64,000 bases of DNA from Dipteronia dyeriana (taxonomy: Eukaryota > Streptophyta > Magnoliopsida > Sapindales > Sapindaceae), in assembly GCA_032871835.1 (NCBI GenBank), contig CM065295.1, forward strand, positions 42,468,360 to 42,532,359, in the 5' to 3' direction. Positions 1 to 11,360 of this stretch are shown piece by piece. The translations under genes and the position numbers were made by a program. How positions within the stretch are numbered: position 1 is the first letter of the stretch; each line of letters starts with the position of its first letter. Under the pieces are notes generated by a model. The model saw only the letters and a program-made list of their open reading frames with translations, did not search any database and was not told the DNA's origin.

Positions 1-555
1 ATATTTCTCAAATTTTCATGACAACATATGTCTGCGCACTACATGTCAATGATGTCAAAATCATTAGGCTTTCTATGCTTTATGATCTGTCAAAACGAAA
101 GCACCCTCATACTACTTATTATTACATTGGTAGTGTGCCATAGTCAATATTTACCAAACTGTAGTTGCCTATGGATTCCTACAATGAGGCACACAGAAGT
201 ATACAACCATTTCATATGGGGAAAATATGTAGTAAGCATGCTTTTCATTATTACAAACCTAAGATAAATAGATCAACTTCACATTTAATGATATAAAAAA
301 TCTGGAGATGATGAATTTGCTAATGAGGAAATTTATGCATACCATTAAAACATGTGAAGCATATAGGAGATTAGGATTACATCTCAATCTTTGTAATAGC
401 AATAGGGGAATAGATATTTCTGTCCGGTGACACATATTGACATCTATCAATCATCAAATTCAATAGTTCTGTTGCTAATTAAAATTTCACGCAGAAAAAA
501 CTAGTTTCTTGCACAACAGAAGTTTCATGGCATCAACAGTGCAGAGGAGATTTAC
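1..555 (-). other. Intron of the pseudouridine synthase gene
   Basis: This stretch follows the donor at 555-554. I searched it for the next expected exon (a conserved region just after RQQ in RluA proteins) and saw none. It is AT-rich with no recognisable element. Confidence 0.7.
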
Positions 556-3024
556 TTGTTGCCTAAAAAGGTCAGCTTTAGAAGCATTTCTAGCCAAAAT
601 AAGGAGTCCTGAGACAAGACGATCTAGTCGATGAACGGCTAATACAAATGTGTTAAGAAAAAGACAAAATGCAGTTGTTTTAACATAGAAAGAGGTTAAG
701 AGGGTATAAGTATATTTAGTAGAACGATTAGAAAATATCAATGCGAACAAATATGTTTGGATACGAAATAGAGGCGCCAAGCCATGCTCTGCCTGAAGAA
801 TGCCAACAACTGTGTTCTTACGATACTGTCCACATGGATGCACCTACAAAGCAGTAAGAACTCCCAAATTAGATACCATTTGAAAGTGAAAGAGGCTAAT
901 TAACATCATGTAGTAGGACAGGAGAGAAGTTCACACTTTCCTTTCTAGATAACAGATAAAGAAAAAAATGTAGAATCTTGAGGACTTGTACAATCATGAG
1001 CAACTGAATTCAAATCATAAGAAACTTGATGATCCTATTAATCCCAGTAATCTAGATCCATCAAAAGTTAAATTAAAGGATAATGTTACTTGTTGTGCTA
1101 CAGTTTACTGATGGTGCAAAGCTCAGTAATTAAAAATAACTTTGAAAAATAAAATTCTCTGTTAAAATCATAAAAATAAAAAATAAAAATAAAAGGATTC
1201 AAGAGCCCTTTCCAATTCTCTATCTAGTGGATTAAATTTCTAGTTTCAGCCCTAATTATGCAATAACTATACATGTAGATATATGGGTAATATTGTATGA
1301 TATATCTAGAAAATACAGAACTATTATTATAACTGTTTTTCAAAATGTAGTCATAAACCATGCATTGAACTGTGTTTCCTTTAAAGTTTTATAAAAGTTT
1401 ATAGATATGCACTAAATTATGCTAGTATGGTTCCTTCTTCTTTTTTTTCCTTAATCAGAAACAACTTTTGTATTGACAGACAAGAGGAAGTTACAAGGGC
1501 TGGATTAGAGATCCACAGAACAAACACTAACAACCCCAAAACAGACAAAAGTATAATGAGCAGTATACCCCCATGAAAACCCAGGATGAAGAAAAACTTA
1601 ACAAAGATAAGCATACAATCTACTTAGGGCACAAAAACAAAACCTCCAAAAAAGCAGCCCACCATCAAACCATGACAGCCTCTCAATTCTGCTGAAAGAA
1701 AAATAGAGGAACTTCTTTAACTAAAATTATTCCTAACGTCCAAAATGTGTTCGTGCAGGAGCATGTGCACACATACACCATGAGTGTTAGAGAAAAGAAT
1801 TGAACTACAAGATGTTGACAGAGTAACATATGTTCAACAACTATTTACAATCCAACATTACTTCTTATGATGAATGCGGAACATTGAAAGCAGCACAGAT
1901 AAATAGTTGCTAATGACTTACTGGAGCAAATGGTGGCTTGCAAACAGTCACTACGTCCGGTTCTTTCTGAAGAATAGAGACATCACAAGCCATCACTGGT
2001 GGTTCATGCCTACCCTTCGTGATTCAATAGCAAATGTGAAATTCTCAAAACACAATTTTAAGCAGGAACAAAAATAAAAACAAATAAAAACAAATTTTTT
2101 AAGCAGAAAGTGCACAATCAGGTAAAACAACAACAAAAATTTAATATCACATGCAAACTATTTAGGTAAAATTTATTATTTTTTAAAATAAGGGAAACTA
2201 TTCCAGATACTTAATGGGAAAAAAACAAACCTGTGTACGAAATGACTAATTTTCTGAGACGATTTAACAATGTATGAAACTGGGACCATCTCTCCATCGA
2301 CTTGTATCCGTCCACATTTGACAGCGCTAACCTACAGTATTTAAGATATAATTTAGTATCTAAAACTAAAAGATGAACAGTGAAGCACTAAATCAGGCAC
2401 ATACATAAAAACTCTCATACTAATGCACTCATTCGGGATGACACATTTGCATCCAAATTCACACTTAAATTAATGATATAGACTAGAACAATAATTCGAC
2501 CTTATTAACACACATTTCACTACATAATTAGAGTACGACAAGAATAAGCTCAATAATTCAAGTAGACATACATAGTAATCATAAGGTCGGCCTTTGAACT
2601 CTTCCGCGAACAAATCAACTAGTGTTTTTCCTGCCCACCGATTCTTGACCTGAGAATAATCATAACAGAAGACAAAAATAAATCATACAGCTTGTGAGGT
2701 GAGACCTTGTTTTTAGGGTTTAGTCAAAAAAGAAAAAAGAAAAAAGAAAAAAGAAAAAAAGAAGAAGAAGAAGAAGCAGATTACGGCTTTCATTATAATT
2801 GGAAGCAGCAAATAAAAAATTGAGAGAGAAACTGACATGAGAGATGAACTCGAAGTAGTATGGTCTGACGTGGCGCCTCCCTGCACAATTCCCGCCAAAA
2901 ATTGAATTTGGTTATTAGTTTTGATTTTTGAAGACTGATAAAATTAAAATAATAAATTACCATCTCGAAAGATATAGTCGTGTTTCTCTGGTGGATTTGC
3001 AGGCGTTTGCCATACAATCTCCAT
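556..3024 (-). CDS. RNA pseudouridine synthase 7-like (RluA family), first seven coding exons
   Basis: This gene would convert specific uridines in RNA to pseudouridine. Exons read on the minus strand: 3024-2961, 2880-2837, 2649-2572, 2331-2231, 2009-1922, 843-765 and 638-556. All junctions are GT-AG, phases agree throughout, and together they give 179 codons. The start MEIVWQTPANPPEKHDYIF matches the N-terminus I know for plant RPUS7. Residues about 37-90 (NRWAGKTLVDLF, then CGRIQVDGE) look like an S4-type RNA-binding domain. The catalytic motif HRLDRLVSG, with its Asp, spans the 765/638 splice. The last exon ends on a donor after RQQ; the rest of the catalytic domain is not found in 1-555 and must lie left of the window. 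Introns are ordinary and AT-rich; the one after exon 5 is 1078 bp. Substrate and cell compartment are not readable from this part. Family assignment is secure, the exact orthologue less so. Confidence 0.9.
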
Positions 3025-3588
3025 CTGCTTACTGTGGTCCTGGTTTTCTCCTTCTCTCTCTCTCTTCATTTTCTATTTTCCGACTTTTTTTTTTCACTTG
3101 GATTGGGAAGTTGAGAGTTGAGACGACAAAAGAAAACACTATAATTATGTAAAACGGCGTCGTGTAGGAAAACTTAAAACGGCGTCGTTATAAAGTGGCA
3201 TTCTAAACCAGCTGAAGCGTCGTTTTGTGTGTCGGTTTGCTTTGTCAACACTTTTGTCTTCTTCAGTTCACCTGCACAACAAACTCCAACCTTTTCAAAA
3301 CAGCCATAGATAAAGGCAGCTTGATCGTCATCTGTAAAAACACAAGATCAGGTTATACTTTTCGTTATGTTTTCTTCTTTTATTAATCTTTTTTTGGTTG
3401 TACAACTGTCGTTGATTGATTATCTGAATTACAAAATTAAGTTATCTACCAACTTTATAAACTTGTGTCCAACTGATGAAAATTTCAGGGGCAAGATCTG
3501 ATGAGCTTGGTCGCTGAGGTTTCACTCTGCTGGAAGTGATTGATTGGTTGGTTGGTGCCTAGAGAAGTCTATAATTCAACTGAAACAA
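3025..3588. promoter_or_regulatory. Divergent promoter and MUB 5' leader
   Basis: The start codons of the pseudouridine synthase gene (3024, minus) and MUB (3589, plus) lie 564 bp apart and point away from each other, so they must share a promoter. Two exact copies of AAAACGGCGTCGT occur at 3151-3163 and 3176-3188, and an inverted relative (AAGCGTCGTTTT) lies at about 3215-3226. A TATAAAG follows the second copy. A likely 5'-UTR intron of MUB runs 3352-3488 (donor GGTTAT, acceptor TTTCAG). Transcription starts are not visible from sequence, and the split between the two core promoters is inferred. Confidence 0.7.
3501..3539 (+). other. Short upstream ORF in the MUB leader
   Basis: An ATG at 3501 opens a 12-codon frame (MSLVAEVSLCWK) closed by TGA at 3537-3539, 49 bp before the MUB start. 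It lies in the second 5'-UTR exon if the leader intron is real. Whether it is translated is unknown. Confidence 0.4.
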
Positions 3589-6076
3589 ATGCCGGAGGAG
3601 GACTTGGTTGATATAAAGTTCAGGTTGTACGATGGATCCGATATCGGTCCCTTCCGTTACTCTTCCGCCTCCACGATCGATATGCTTAAGCAGCGAATCG
3701 TCTCCGATTGGCCCAAAGGTTATTCTTATTTTGGACGAATTTGTTATAAAAACTTTGTTATAATTCAAACATGTTGTTCATTTTGTGCTCAATTGTTGGT
3801 TTCGTAAATTCAAGTTTGTGTGAGCTTATCTTTTTATGAGAATGAAGAAACTCTGTTGAATCTAGTTAGAGACTACATGAAGCTTTTTTACATCTAATTT
3901 ATGAGGAAACTTAACAAAAATCTAAGTCACGAATCACAATCGTTGGGTTTGGTTTGGTGAATAAAATGTCTCTGCCTGGAAATTTGAAACTTTCTGATTG
4001 TTGTGTGTGTTGATTATAGTATTTGAAGCAATTTTTTCTCTCGCATCACTTATATAATTTGGAATTGCTATTTGGCATTTTATTGTTGCAAATACCATCC
4101 AGAAGCAATACAAGGATCAATAACGGAAGTAAAAAGATTTGAATGTTAAAAACTAGATAAAAATGTTTGAAGAAAACTTACTTTACATTCATATGAAAGA
4201 TGATACAGTTTTTCTACAACTGAGATCTCTGACTCTTTATACAAACGCACTAAAGCCACACACACACACACCTCATACTCATACTTAACATGAAAAGCAA
4301 ATTGAAAAATTAAATACATTATTGCTATTTCACATTAAGTAGATCCTCTCTACCTCTCCCTATTTTTATTTGGGAGAAAATCAAAAGTAACCTTACAAAA
4401 CATTAAAAATTTTGTTTTTAACCATAAACAGAAATCTAATTGTTTGTACCCACATTAAAGTAAAATTACCCATACCCCTCTCAACCATAAACTGCTATTC
4501 TCTTCCCTCCATCACTGCTTACCACCCCCCACCCCCCCACCCCTGCCCGGCAGCACCGAGCACGGCCTGGCTACGGCACCGCTTGAGCGCTCTGCCTGGG
4601 CTGTGCCTACACCTAAGCGAGCTGCCTGGGAAGTGCATGCTCACTCCTGGGCGGGTGCAGCATCGGCAACGCGGTGACGATGTCGCTTTGGCAACACCTT
4701 TCCCTGGGTGCTTGCTGTCCGGCAGCACACTGTTATTTTCAGGGAAAAAAAAATTGAAACGTTGAACATAATTCACATTCCAAAAAGAAAGCGAAAAAGG
4801 TTTTGGAGGGGGTTTCGGTAATTTTTGGGTAAAAAAAAAAGGCTATGGAGGGATATTTCGTTAATTTTGGTTATAAACTGAAATGAAATTTTACATTATG
4901 TATATTAACAATCAAAACTTTGTTTGTGGTCACTTTTCATAATTCTCTCATTTTAAAAAGTTAATTATTGAAGTAACTTTTTAAAGCTGGGAGACGGGTG
5001 GATCTAATTTATGTAAAATAGCAACAATGTATTTACTTTTTCAATTGGCTTTTCCGTTTGAGTGTCATTATGAGTGTGTGTATGGCTTTTGTGTATCTAT
5101 ATAAAGAGCCTGAGAGCTTAGCTGTATCCATTGTAGAAAAGTGTACGAGTTTTCTTATGAATGTAATGTTAAGTTCTCTTCAAACACTTCTATCTTGTTA
5201 TCAACCCTTGTAATCTTTGTGAATGGTAGCAAAAGCAATTCGGTTGAATCAGTTGATTTAAGAAACTGTCTTTGTCTAGAGGAACTAATTTTAATCTCTT
5301 TTGTTTCTCTTTACCTGCTTATGCTATAATCTTCAACTTTAAGCGACCTTTCATTTTCTTCAATTAGGTAAGACAGTTGTTCCAAAGGCTGTGAATGAAG
5401 TGAAATTGATAAGCTCTGGTAAAATTTTAGAGAATAACAAGACTGTTGGTCAGTGTAAAGCACCTTTCGGTGATATTCCAGGGGGAGTTATTATAATGCA
5501 TGTTGTTGTACAGCCAACTCTAGCAAAAACTAAAACAGGTATTTTCCAATTTTATTTTCTTAATATAGAAAAATGTTATTCCATGTAGTTTTACTTATTG
5601 CGCTTGATGGTATGTAGAACTTATAATATTAAGGTCTTAAGGAAGGTGATGTATATTTAACTTGGACTGCCATAAGTATAACATGGTCAGACCTGATTGA
5701 CACACTGGGAACAGCAGTTTTGGTACCTTGTTTCAGATTATGGTACCCTGTTTCTTGGAGAAGATCTTTAATTATTCAATGGACTGATTCTGGTTCTAGT
5801 AGTATTTGCTGCTGATCATAACATTACAATTGTGTTGTGATCAGGTTTTAGTGTTATGCTCTTAAACTGTATATTTGTTGTTATAACTTCCCTTTGATTA
5901 GGACTATTTGAGAATATGGATTGGATTGCCAAATTCATCATATAGTTTCTTATTGCTTACTGCTTATTGCTAGAAGTTTAATCATCTGACATGGTCATGA
6001 CTCATGTTGGGTTCTCTTTACAGAAAAGAAGATTGATGAGCCCAGGAAAATTGTCTGCTCCTGTTCCATATTATGA
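3589..6076 (+). CDS. MUB: Membrane-anchored ubiquitin-fold protein (MUB)
   Basis: MUBs are plant ubiquitin-like proteins tethered to the plasma membrane by a C-terminal lipid; in Arabidopsis they dock particular E2 ubiquitin-conjugating enzymes there. Exons: 3589-3718, 5368-5538 and 6024-6076, all GT-AG, giving 117 residues, the usual family length. The start MPEEDLVDIKFRLYDGSDIG is typical, and the beta-grasp fold spans residues about 7-100 (LKQRIVSDWP, then VKLISSGKILE and GGVIIMHVVVQP). The protein ends IVCSCSIL, so the CaaX box is CSIL; the final Leu favours geranylgeranylation, and the second Cys could be palmitoylated. Intron 1 is 1649 bp and carries an inverted-repeat element. An upstream ATG opens a longer frame, but the family N-terminus and context support 3589. 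It shares its promoter region with the divergent pseudouridine synthase gene. Confidence 0.95.
4112..5232. mobile_element. Inverted-repeat (MULE- or foldback-like) element in MUB intron 1
   Basis: The stretch from about 4164 to 4392 is matched by the reverse complement of about 4930 to 5186. Shared anchors in order are TGTTTGAAGA, ACATTCATA, TTTTTCTACAA, CTCTTTATA, AATACATTRTTGCTATTT and AAAAGTRACC. Arms of roughly 230-260 bp suggest a Mutator-like or foldback element with no transposase. A 9-mer AAGCAATAC/AAGCAATTC at 4103-4111 and 5233-5241 could be a one-mismatch target duplication, so the outer limits are tentative. The centre (about 4510-4725) is strikingly GC-rich and bracketed by two CCGGCAGCAC copies. 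No element-encoded protein is seen. Confidence 0.6.
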
Positions 6077-6794
6077 AGATTGTGCTGGGAATTATTTACC
6101 ATGGTATCAATGTTTTAGGTACAGAAATGTTTTATAAGAGCATCCTGTCTTCGATGTTGCCCGTATTCACATGTACAAGTGCTCAATGGAGAAGATGATT
6201 TTTTTTTTCAGTTCTGAATAGCTTGAATTGTTGTAACAAACCGAAGTTGTATAGGCTACTCAGTGACATCTGTGTAAATTCAATTCTGCAATCAATGTTC
6301 AGAAATTAGCGTTTAAATAGTTGGCGCTTTGTTTAAAAAAATAAAAAAAATTGGCTTGTTATATGTTGTATGATTATAACTTTTTCAGGGGTTTCCACTT
6401 GGGAAAATTTTATTTGGGGTGTCTCTGACTCGTAGCATCATTATATACAAATTTTACGCTCTAATTTTTGAATATTTTCCCCTGTTGCATATGTTGCGAG
6501 TGGACAGACACCAGTGACCTGATGCACCATTCTGATACATAACTCGATATAACACTCGCTCAATATAACGTATAAGGTCTGGCGAGAATAAAAGACGGAT
6601 AAGGTCTGGAGTGAATAAAAGAAACAGGTTGAAGGAAAGTACAGTATTATTATAATAATCAACACATCTAGGTGCTCCCAAAAAACAATTGCAAATTCAC
6701 CTACAAAATGGCCAGCCGTGAAATAAAGAGAGAAAAAAATGGAGGCAAGAGAACAGAAAAGGATGAGAGACTTTTAGATACAGGAATGAACGCT
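6077..6794. other. Space between convergent MUB and GSA genes
   Basis: MUB ends at 6076 and GSA ends at 6795 on the opposite strand, so this 718-bp interval must hold both 3' UTRs and both polyadenylation regions. A 16-bp near-repeat (AAGGTCTGGMGWGAATAAA) occurs at about 6571 and 6602. No other feature is seen. Confidence 0.8.
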
Positions 6795-9700
6795 CTAAAT
6801 TTGCTTGAGAACCTTCTCAGCTGCGGCTATTGTTTGTTGGATGTCTTCAGAAGAATGTGCCAAACTTGTAAAACCAGCCTCAAATTGTGAAGGTGCAAAG
6901 TACACACCTTCCTCCAGCATTCCCCTATAAAACCTCGCAAACTTTGCGGTATCACTCTTCTTTGCATCATCAAAGCAGTATACAGGCCCTTCTGTAAAGA
7001 AAAATCCAAACATCCCTCTTATATGCCCTCCGCATATTGCATGCCCAGTCTTCTTTCCAGCACCTAAAATTCCTTGAACAAGCTCTCCCGTAATCTTATC
7101 CAAGTATTCATAGGTTCCCGGCCCCTTCAACCGTTTTAGAGTGTGTATGCCAGCAGTCATTGCCAATGGGTTCCCACTTAAGGTCCCAGCCTGGTACATT
7201 GGTCCGGCTGGAGCCACCATCTCCATTATATCCCTCCTTCCTCCATAAGCACCAACTGGCAGACCACCACCGATGATCTTCCCAAGAGTTGTTAAATCAG
7301 GGGTTATGCCAAAATACTCCTGAGCTCCACCATAAGCCAAACGAAATCCGGTCATGACTTCATCGAAAATTAGAAGAGTATCATTTTCTTTGGTGATCTC
7401 GCGTATCCCATTAAGAAAATCGGGTTTAGGAGTAATATAGCCAGAATTCCCAACAACCGGCTCGAGGATAATCGCAGCAATTTCTCCTTTGTGGGTCTCA
7501 AAGAGATCTTTCACAGCCAAGATATCGTTGTAGGGAGCTGTTAGAGTATCAAAGGCGGCTCCTTTAGGGACACCAGGGGAGTCAGGGAGCCCAAGGGTGG
7601 CAACCCCGCTACCTGCCTTGACAAGAAATGGATCAGCATGCCCATGGTAACAACCCTCGAATTTTATGACCTTCTGTCGCCCAGTGAAGGCACGAGCCAG
7701 GCGAAGCACACCCATACATGCTTCTGTGCCCGAGTTAACAAAACGCACCATTTCTATGCTGGGAACTGCTGAGATGACCATTTCAGCCAGAACATTCTCC
7801 AAGAGACAAGGAGCACCAAAGCTTGTACCTTTCTTCATGGTTTCAGCCAAGGCTGCAAGTACCTGCAGATATATGTTAGTCCAGAAACTTGGAATTAAGA
7901 TCATAATAATGCCACTATGAACTGCCTATAACTACAACAAGTCCATGAGATGACAACTAAGAAAAGAGGAGATAAAAAGTGGTTGACTAACCATTTGTAG
8001 TCAAACGATCAGCCTTTAAATATAATATAATAATTATAGATTTCCATTAATTTCTCATTCCCCATCTTCCCCCCTCATCATTAATAATTAGGAAAGGATA
8101 TGCCTATACTCCCCAGTAGAAACTGGGCTTTGTACCAGAGAGAGTTGTCAAAAGAATTTTTTCTTGGAATTGCACTAAATTGAAGAGCATTTGAAGTATA
8201 ATTAAAAGATTTCTAGCAGCAAGAAACTGAATTAAACAGCAATTCCAGAGAACTGGTCTGGTTAAATCAACATGCTCACAGCACAGAGATTTTTTAGAAA
8301 AGCACACAACTTTCATGGATACTCAAATCAGAAATGTAATTAGATTCTTGTGAAGAAAAACAGAACCTCATCATCTGCATGACCAATTATTGCTGGACCC
8401 CAAGAACCAACATAATCAATGTATTCGTTGCCATCAATGTCCCACATGTGAGATCCCTTTACAGCATCAAATACAATAGGTTGTCCGCCAACAGATTTAA
8501 AGGCACGAACAGGTGAATTTACACCTCCAGGCATCAGTTCCTACCAGAATTATTACAAGAGTTAGTAATCTTGAATATAAAACAAACTTTTTGATCATTA
8601 AGAATCTAAACAGACAATGAAACTTATAACAAACAAACAAACTGCGACCCTTTTCCTCCAAGAACATTTCAATACGAAATTTGAAATCAAATTCCAGAAT
8701 TTAAAATTGTTCTGTGCAGGTGGAAATGCAAAACTGAGCTTAACAATCGGATCACGATTATCTTATGTTGAATGCATGTAAGATTTATAAACCAAGTTTG
8801 TGCTGAGCAGGTGGGGCTGCAAACAAAACTTTTTGATGTCTCAAACTGTCAGGTCAATAGGACCAATGACACATCACTAAAACTACACTGGAGATCAACC
8901 AAACGTTGCTATTGTTAAAACACCACTGTAATCTCTTAATACAGAAGGATAAGTCTTTTATCTTCTTATCCACTTTAGATTTTTAGAAATTGTTAAATAT
9001 GCAAAGTTCTTAATAGCAGCCATTCAAGTTCTCTTAAGAAGTTTAAACATCCGAATTTTAAACTAAAAAGCTGTAGGATCTATGGCAAGGTCATTTTACA
9101 AGGCCAGGTGTGATCCGATAACCACTCTAATACTAAGTAAACAAAGCAACTTAACATGAGTACATAACGACTTGAACAACTATGAAAGGCCATGCAAACA
9201 TTAAGAAAATACAGAAATTACAGAAATCAGAAATGTCACACTTCAGATATCTATGTATTGATCCAAACCAGTAAAGCTTTTTGCAGTAATGATTTACCGA
9301 TTTCAGTCCATTAGTCTGCTTAAAGAATATAAGCTCACTGAAAAGAATCGACTCGTCGTGAAAGAAAAAAGACAATCAGCCACTTTAAGTATACGTATGT
9401 GCTTTTATGAATCAATAATCAAACATGAAACAACGGACCTGATAATGAAATATACAGTAAACAAAGGGCTCATTCAATATCATTTTACAAAGTTATTTTT
9501 ATCAAAATTACAATATGAAAATGAAAATTCAATGAGATATTTTCATCATCTGATAATGCGTCTAATAGCGAATTTCAAAACAATTTTCTAAGAGCTAAAT
9601 TAAAAAAAAAAAAAAAACTGGTTGTTTCTCACAATTTGAAATCAAGAAACAACTGATCAAACAAGCCATATAATAGATGATTTTGAGATAAGGTATCATG

Positions 9701-11253
9701 CACTCTTATCCATAGCCACAACAGAAAGGTTAATTGGAAAATCTCAAAGTACACCACTATTCTCTAATAATTGTTTTTCAGCCAAAAGTACACCACCATC
9801 ATCTAATAATAGATCTTTTAAATGCAAATACCAAAGTGAATGCTAAGTGTAATAGTTCAGATACGGATACAAACAAGAAACACAATCTTCCCTCATCTAG
9901 CTAACAACATACCAACTTACATGCCTCATCTAGCCAATACCATATGATTTACATGCCCAATACATATATGATATCTGAAAGCTTGTGTTTCCTGCTTGTA
10001 TAAACCATTACACTTAGAATTCACTTTGGTATTTGCATTTAAATCAGCATAGTTCACAGAGATCTAGTATTAGATGATGGTGGTGTACCACCACTTTGGT
10101 GGAAAAGCAATTATTGGATGATAGTGGTGTACTTTGAGATTTTCCAATTAACTTTTGTGTTGTGGCTATGGATAAGAGTGCATGAAATCTTATCTCAAAC
10201 CATCTATTATATAGCTTCTTTGATCAGTTGTTTACTGATTTCAGATTGTGAGAAACAACTAGATTCTTCATGATGAATTGTTATCTAAGTGTTACCATCA
10301 CTGAAATTGCAAATGAGTGCTTTGGCATATATTTAGCAAACACGCAAAATCTGTTATGGACAATCAATCTCAAACTGGTCACCAAAGAGAATGGTCCACA
10401 TCTCTTCCATTTTACAACCTACCTAGTCCTAACTTTCACATCATAGTCTTACAAATTGATTTTAAAGTCAATGTATCACAAAACAGGGAAATTTACTTAA
10501 GGTCCATCACACTATAAATAAAGTGCTCAAAGCACTTCATCAAAGTCAACCCATTCAAGACCTGCTAGTGCTAACTTGAACTAAATCAAGCCATTCAAAA
10601 CAATCTAGAATACCGAACGAAACATTTAAGAGACCAGTTATATCATATCACACATACAATTTCATGAGTGTAAAATGAATAAACATACTAACGTTTTATT
10701 ACAAAAACCTAAAACTACATTTTTCAGCTACATCAACACAATGCAATACTGACTTCACTGGTTTGAATTTTGACTACAGTAACAAGATCTCTAATCTGAA
10801 ATCAGAAATCGTGACCAAGATTTGAAATTCACTGCTTGATCACCGGATAGACCTATAAAATTAAGATCGAACTCTAACCAAAGATACTCACATGGCACCC
10901 CTAACGTCAAATCCAATCGTTCGCATCCAAATACAACCTCAAACCCCATTCTATCATCAACCCATATGTTTAAGTCAATCAAAGCACAAAATCACACATC
11001 AATTCTCATAATTTATTACAAAATGCAATCGTAACAGCATAAAATTAACAGCTAAAATCCCAATTACAAGAAAAGCAAGTACCTTGGCGGCGTTAAAAGC
11101 TTCTTCAGAATTCTTAAGAGAGAAACTCTTCTTCTTCTCTACAACAGAGACCGTCATTTTCACGCTACAACGTGAGGATCGAGAAGAAGGAGAAATTATC
11201 TGAGAAATCTTTGTTGAACACGAAAGCCCAACCCCTGAAATTGTAGCAGCCAT
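6795..11253 (-). CDS. GSA: Glutamate-1-semialdehyde 2,1-aminomutase, chloroplastic
   Basis: This enzyme converts glutamate-1-semialdehyde to 5-aminolevulinate, the committed precursor of chlorophyll and haem, in the plastid stroma; it uses pyridoxal phosphate (PLP). Exons: 11253-11083, 8540-8367 and 7862-6795, GT-AG, all in phase 0, giving 470 residues, the usual plant length. Residues about 1-40 are Ser-rich and basic, as expected for a transit peptide. Family blocks follow: [67 protein letters not shown] (PLP-binding Asp near 282) and [19 protein letters not shown] (Schiff-base Lys near 310). The frame is intact, so the gene looks functional. Intron 1 (2542 bp) contains a long hairpin element, and a composite transposon begins 107 bp upstream of the ATG, so the native promoter is displaced or shortened. 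Class-III aminotransferases are relatives, but the match is specific to GSA. Confidence 0.98.
9618..10262. repeat. Long inverted repeat (hairpin element) in GSA intron 1
   Basis: Arm 9618-9886 pairs with the reverse complement of 9984-10262 across a loop of about 97 bp. Shared blocks include GTTGTTTCTCACAAT, CAACTGATCAAA, GCACTCTTATCCATAG, GGAAAATCTCAAAGTACACC and AAATGCAAATACCAAAGTGA. By eye well over four-fifths of positions pair; the right arm carries an extra block of about 16 bp. There is no ORF. It resembles a MITE with very long arms, and transcription through the intron would give a long double-stranded stem. Confidence 0.8.
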
Positions 11254-11360
11254 TTTTGAGGTTGTCTATCTCTCTATCTCTGCTTCTTCGTGGGGTCAAA
11301 GAAGATAAGAGACTGTAATTGTAAGAATGAACAACGCCACAACAACCTCAAAACCTTACT

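Noticed and set aside
1417..1614. Hydrophobic minus-strand frame, possible small membrane protein
   Set aside because: Lies inside the 1078-bp intron between two confident exons, begins in an A-rich run resembling a retroposon tail, and has no similarity I recognise.
2713..2898. Open frame across the exon 2/intron 2 boundary of the pseudouridine synthase gene
   Set aside because: It is a wrong-frame reading of a true exon plus an A-rich intron tract.
4412..4776. Overlapping open frames on both strands in the GC-rich core of MUB intron 1
   Set aside because: Pro/Arg-rich composition from GC-rich repeats, no domain, no splice support; they are a by-product of the transposon core.
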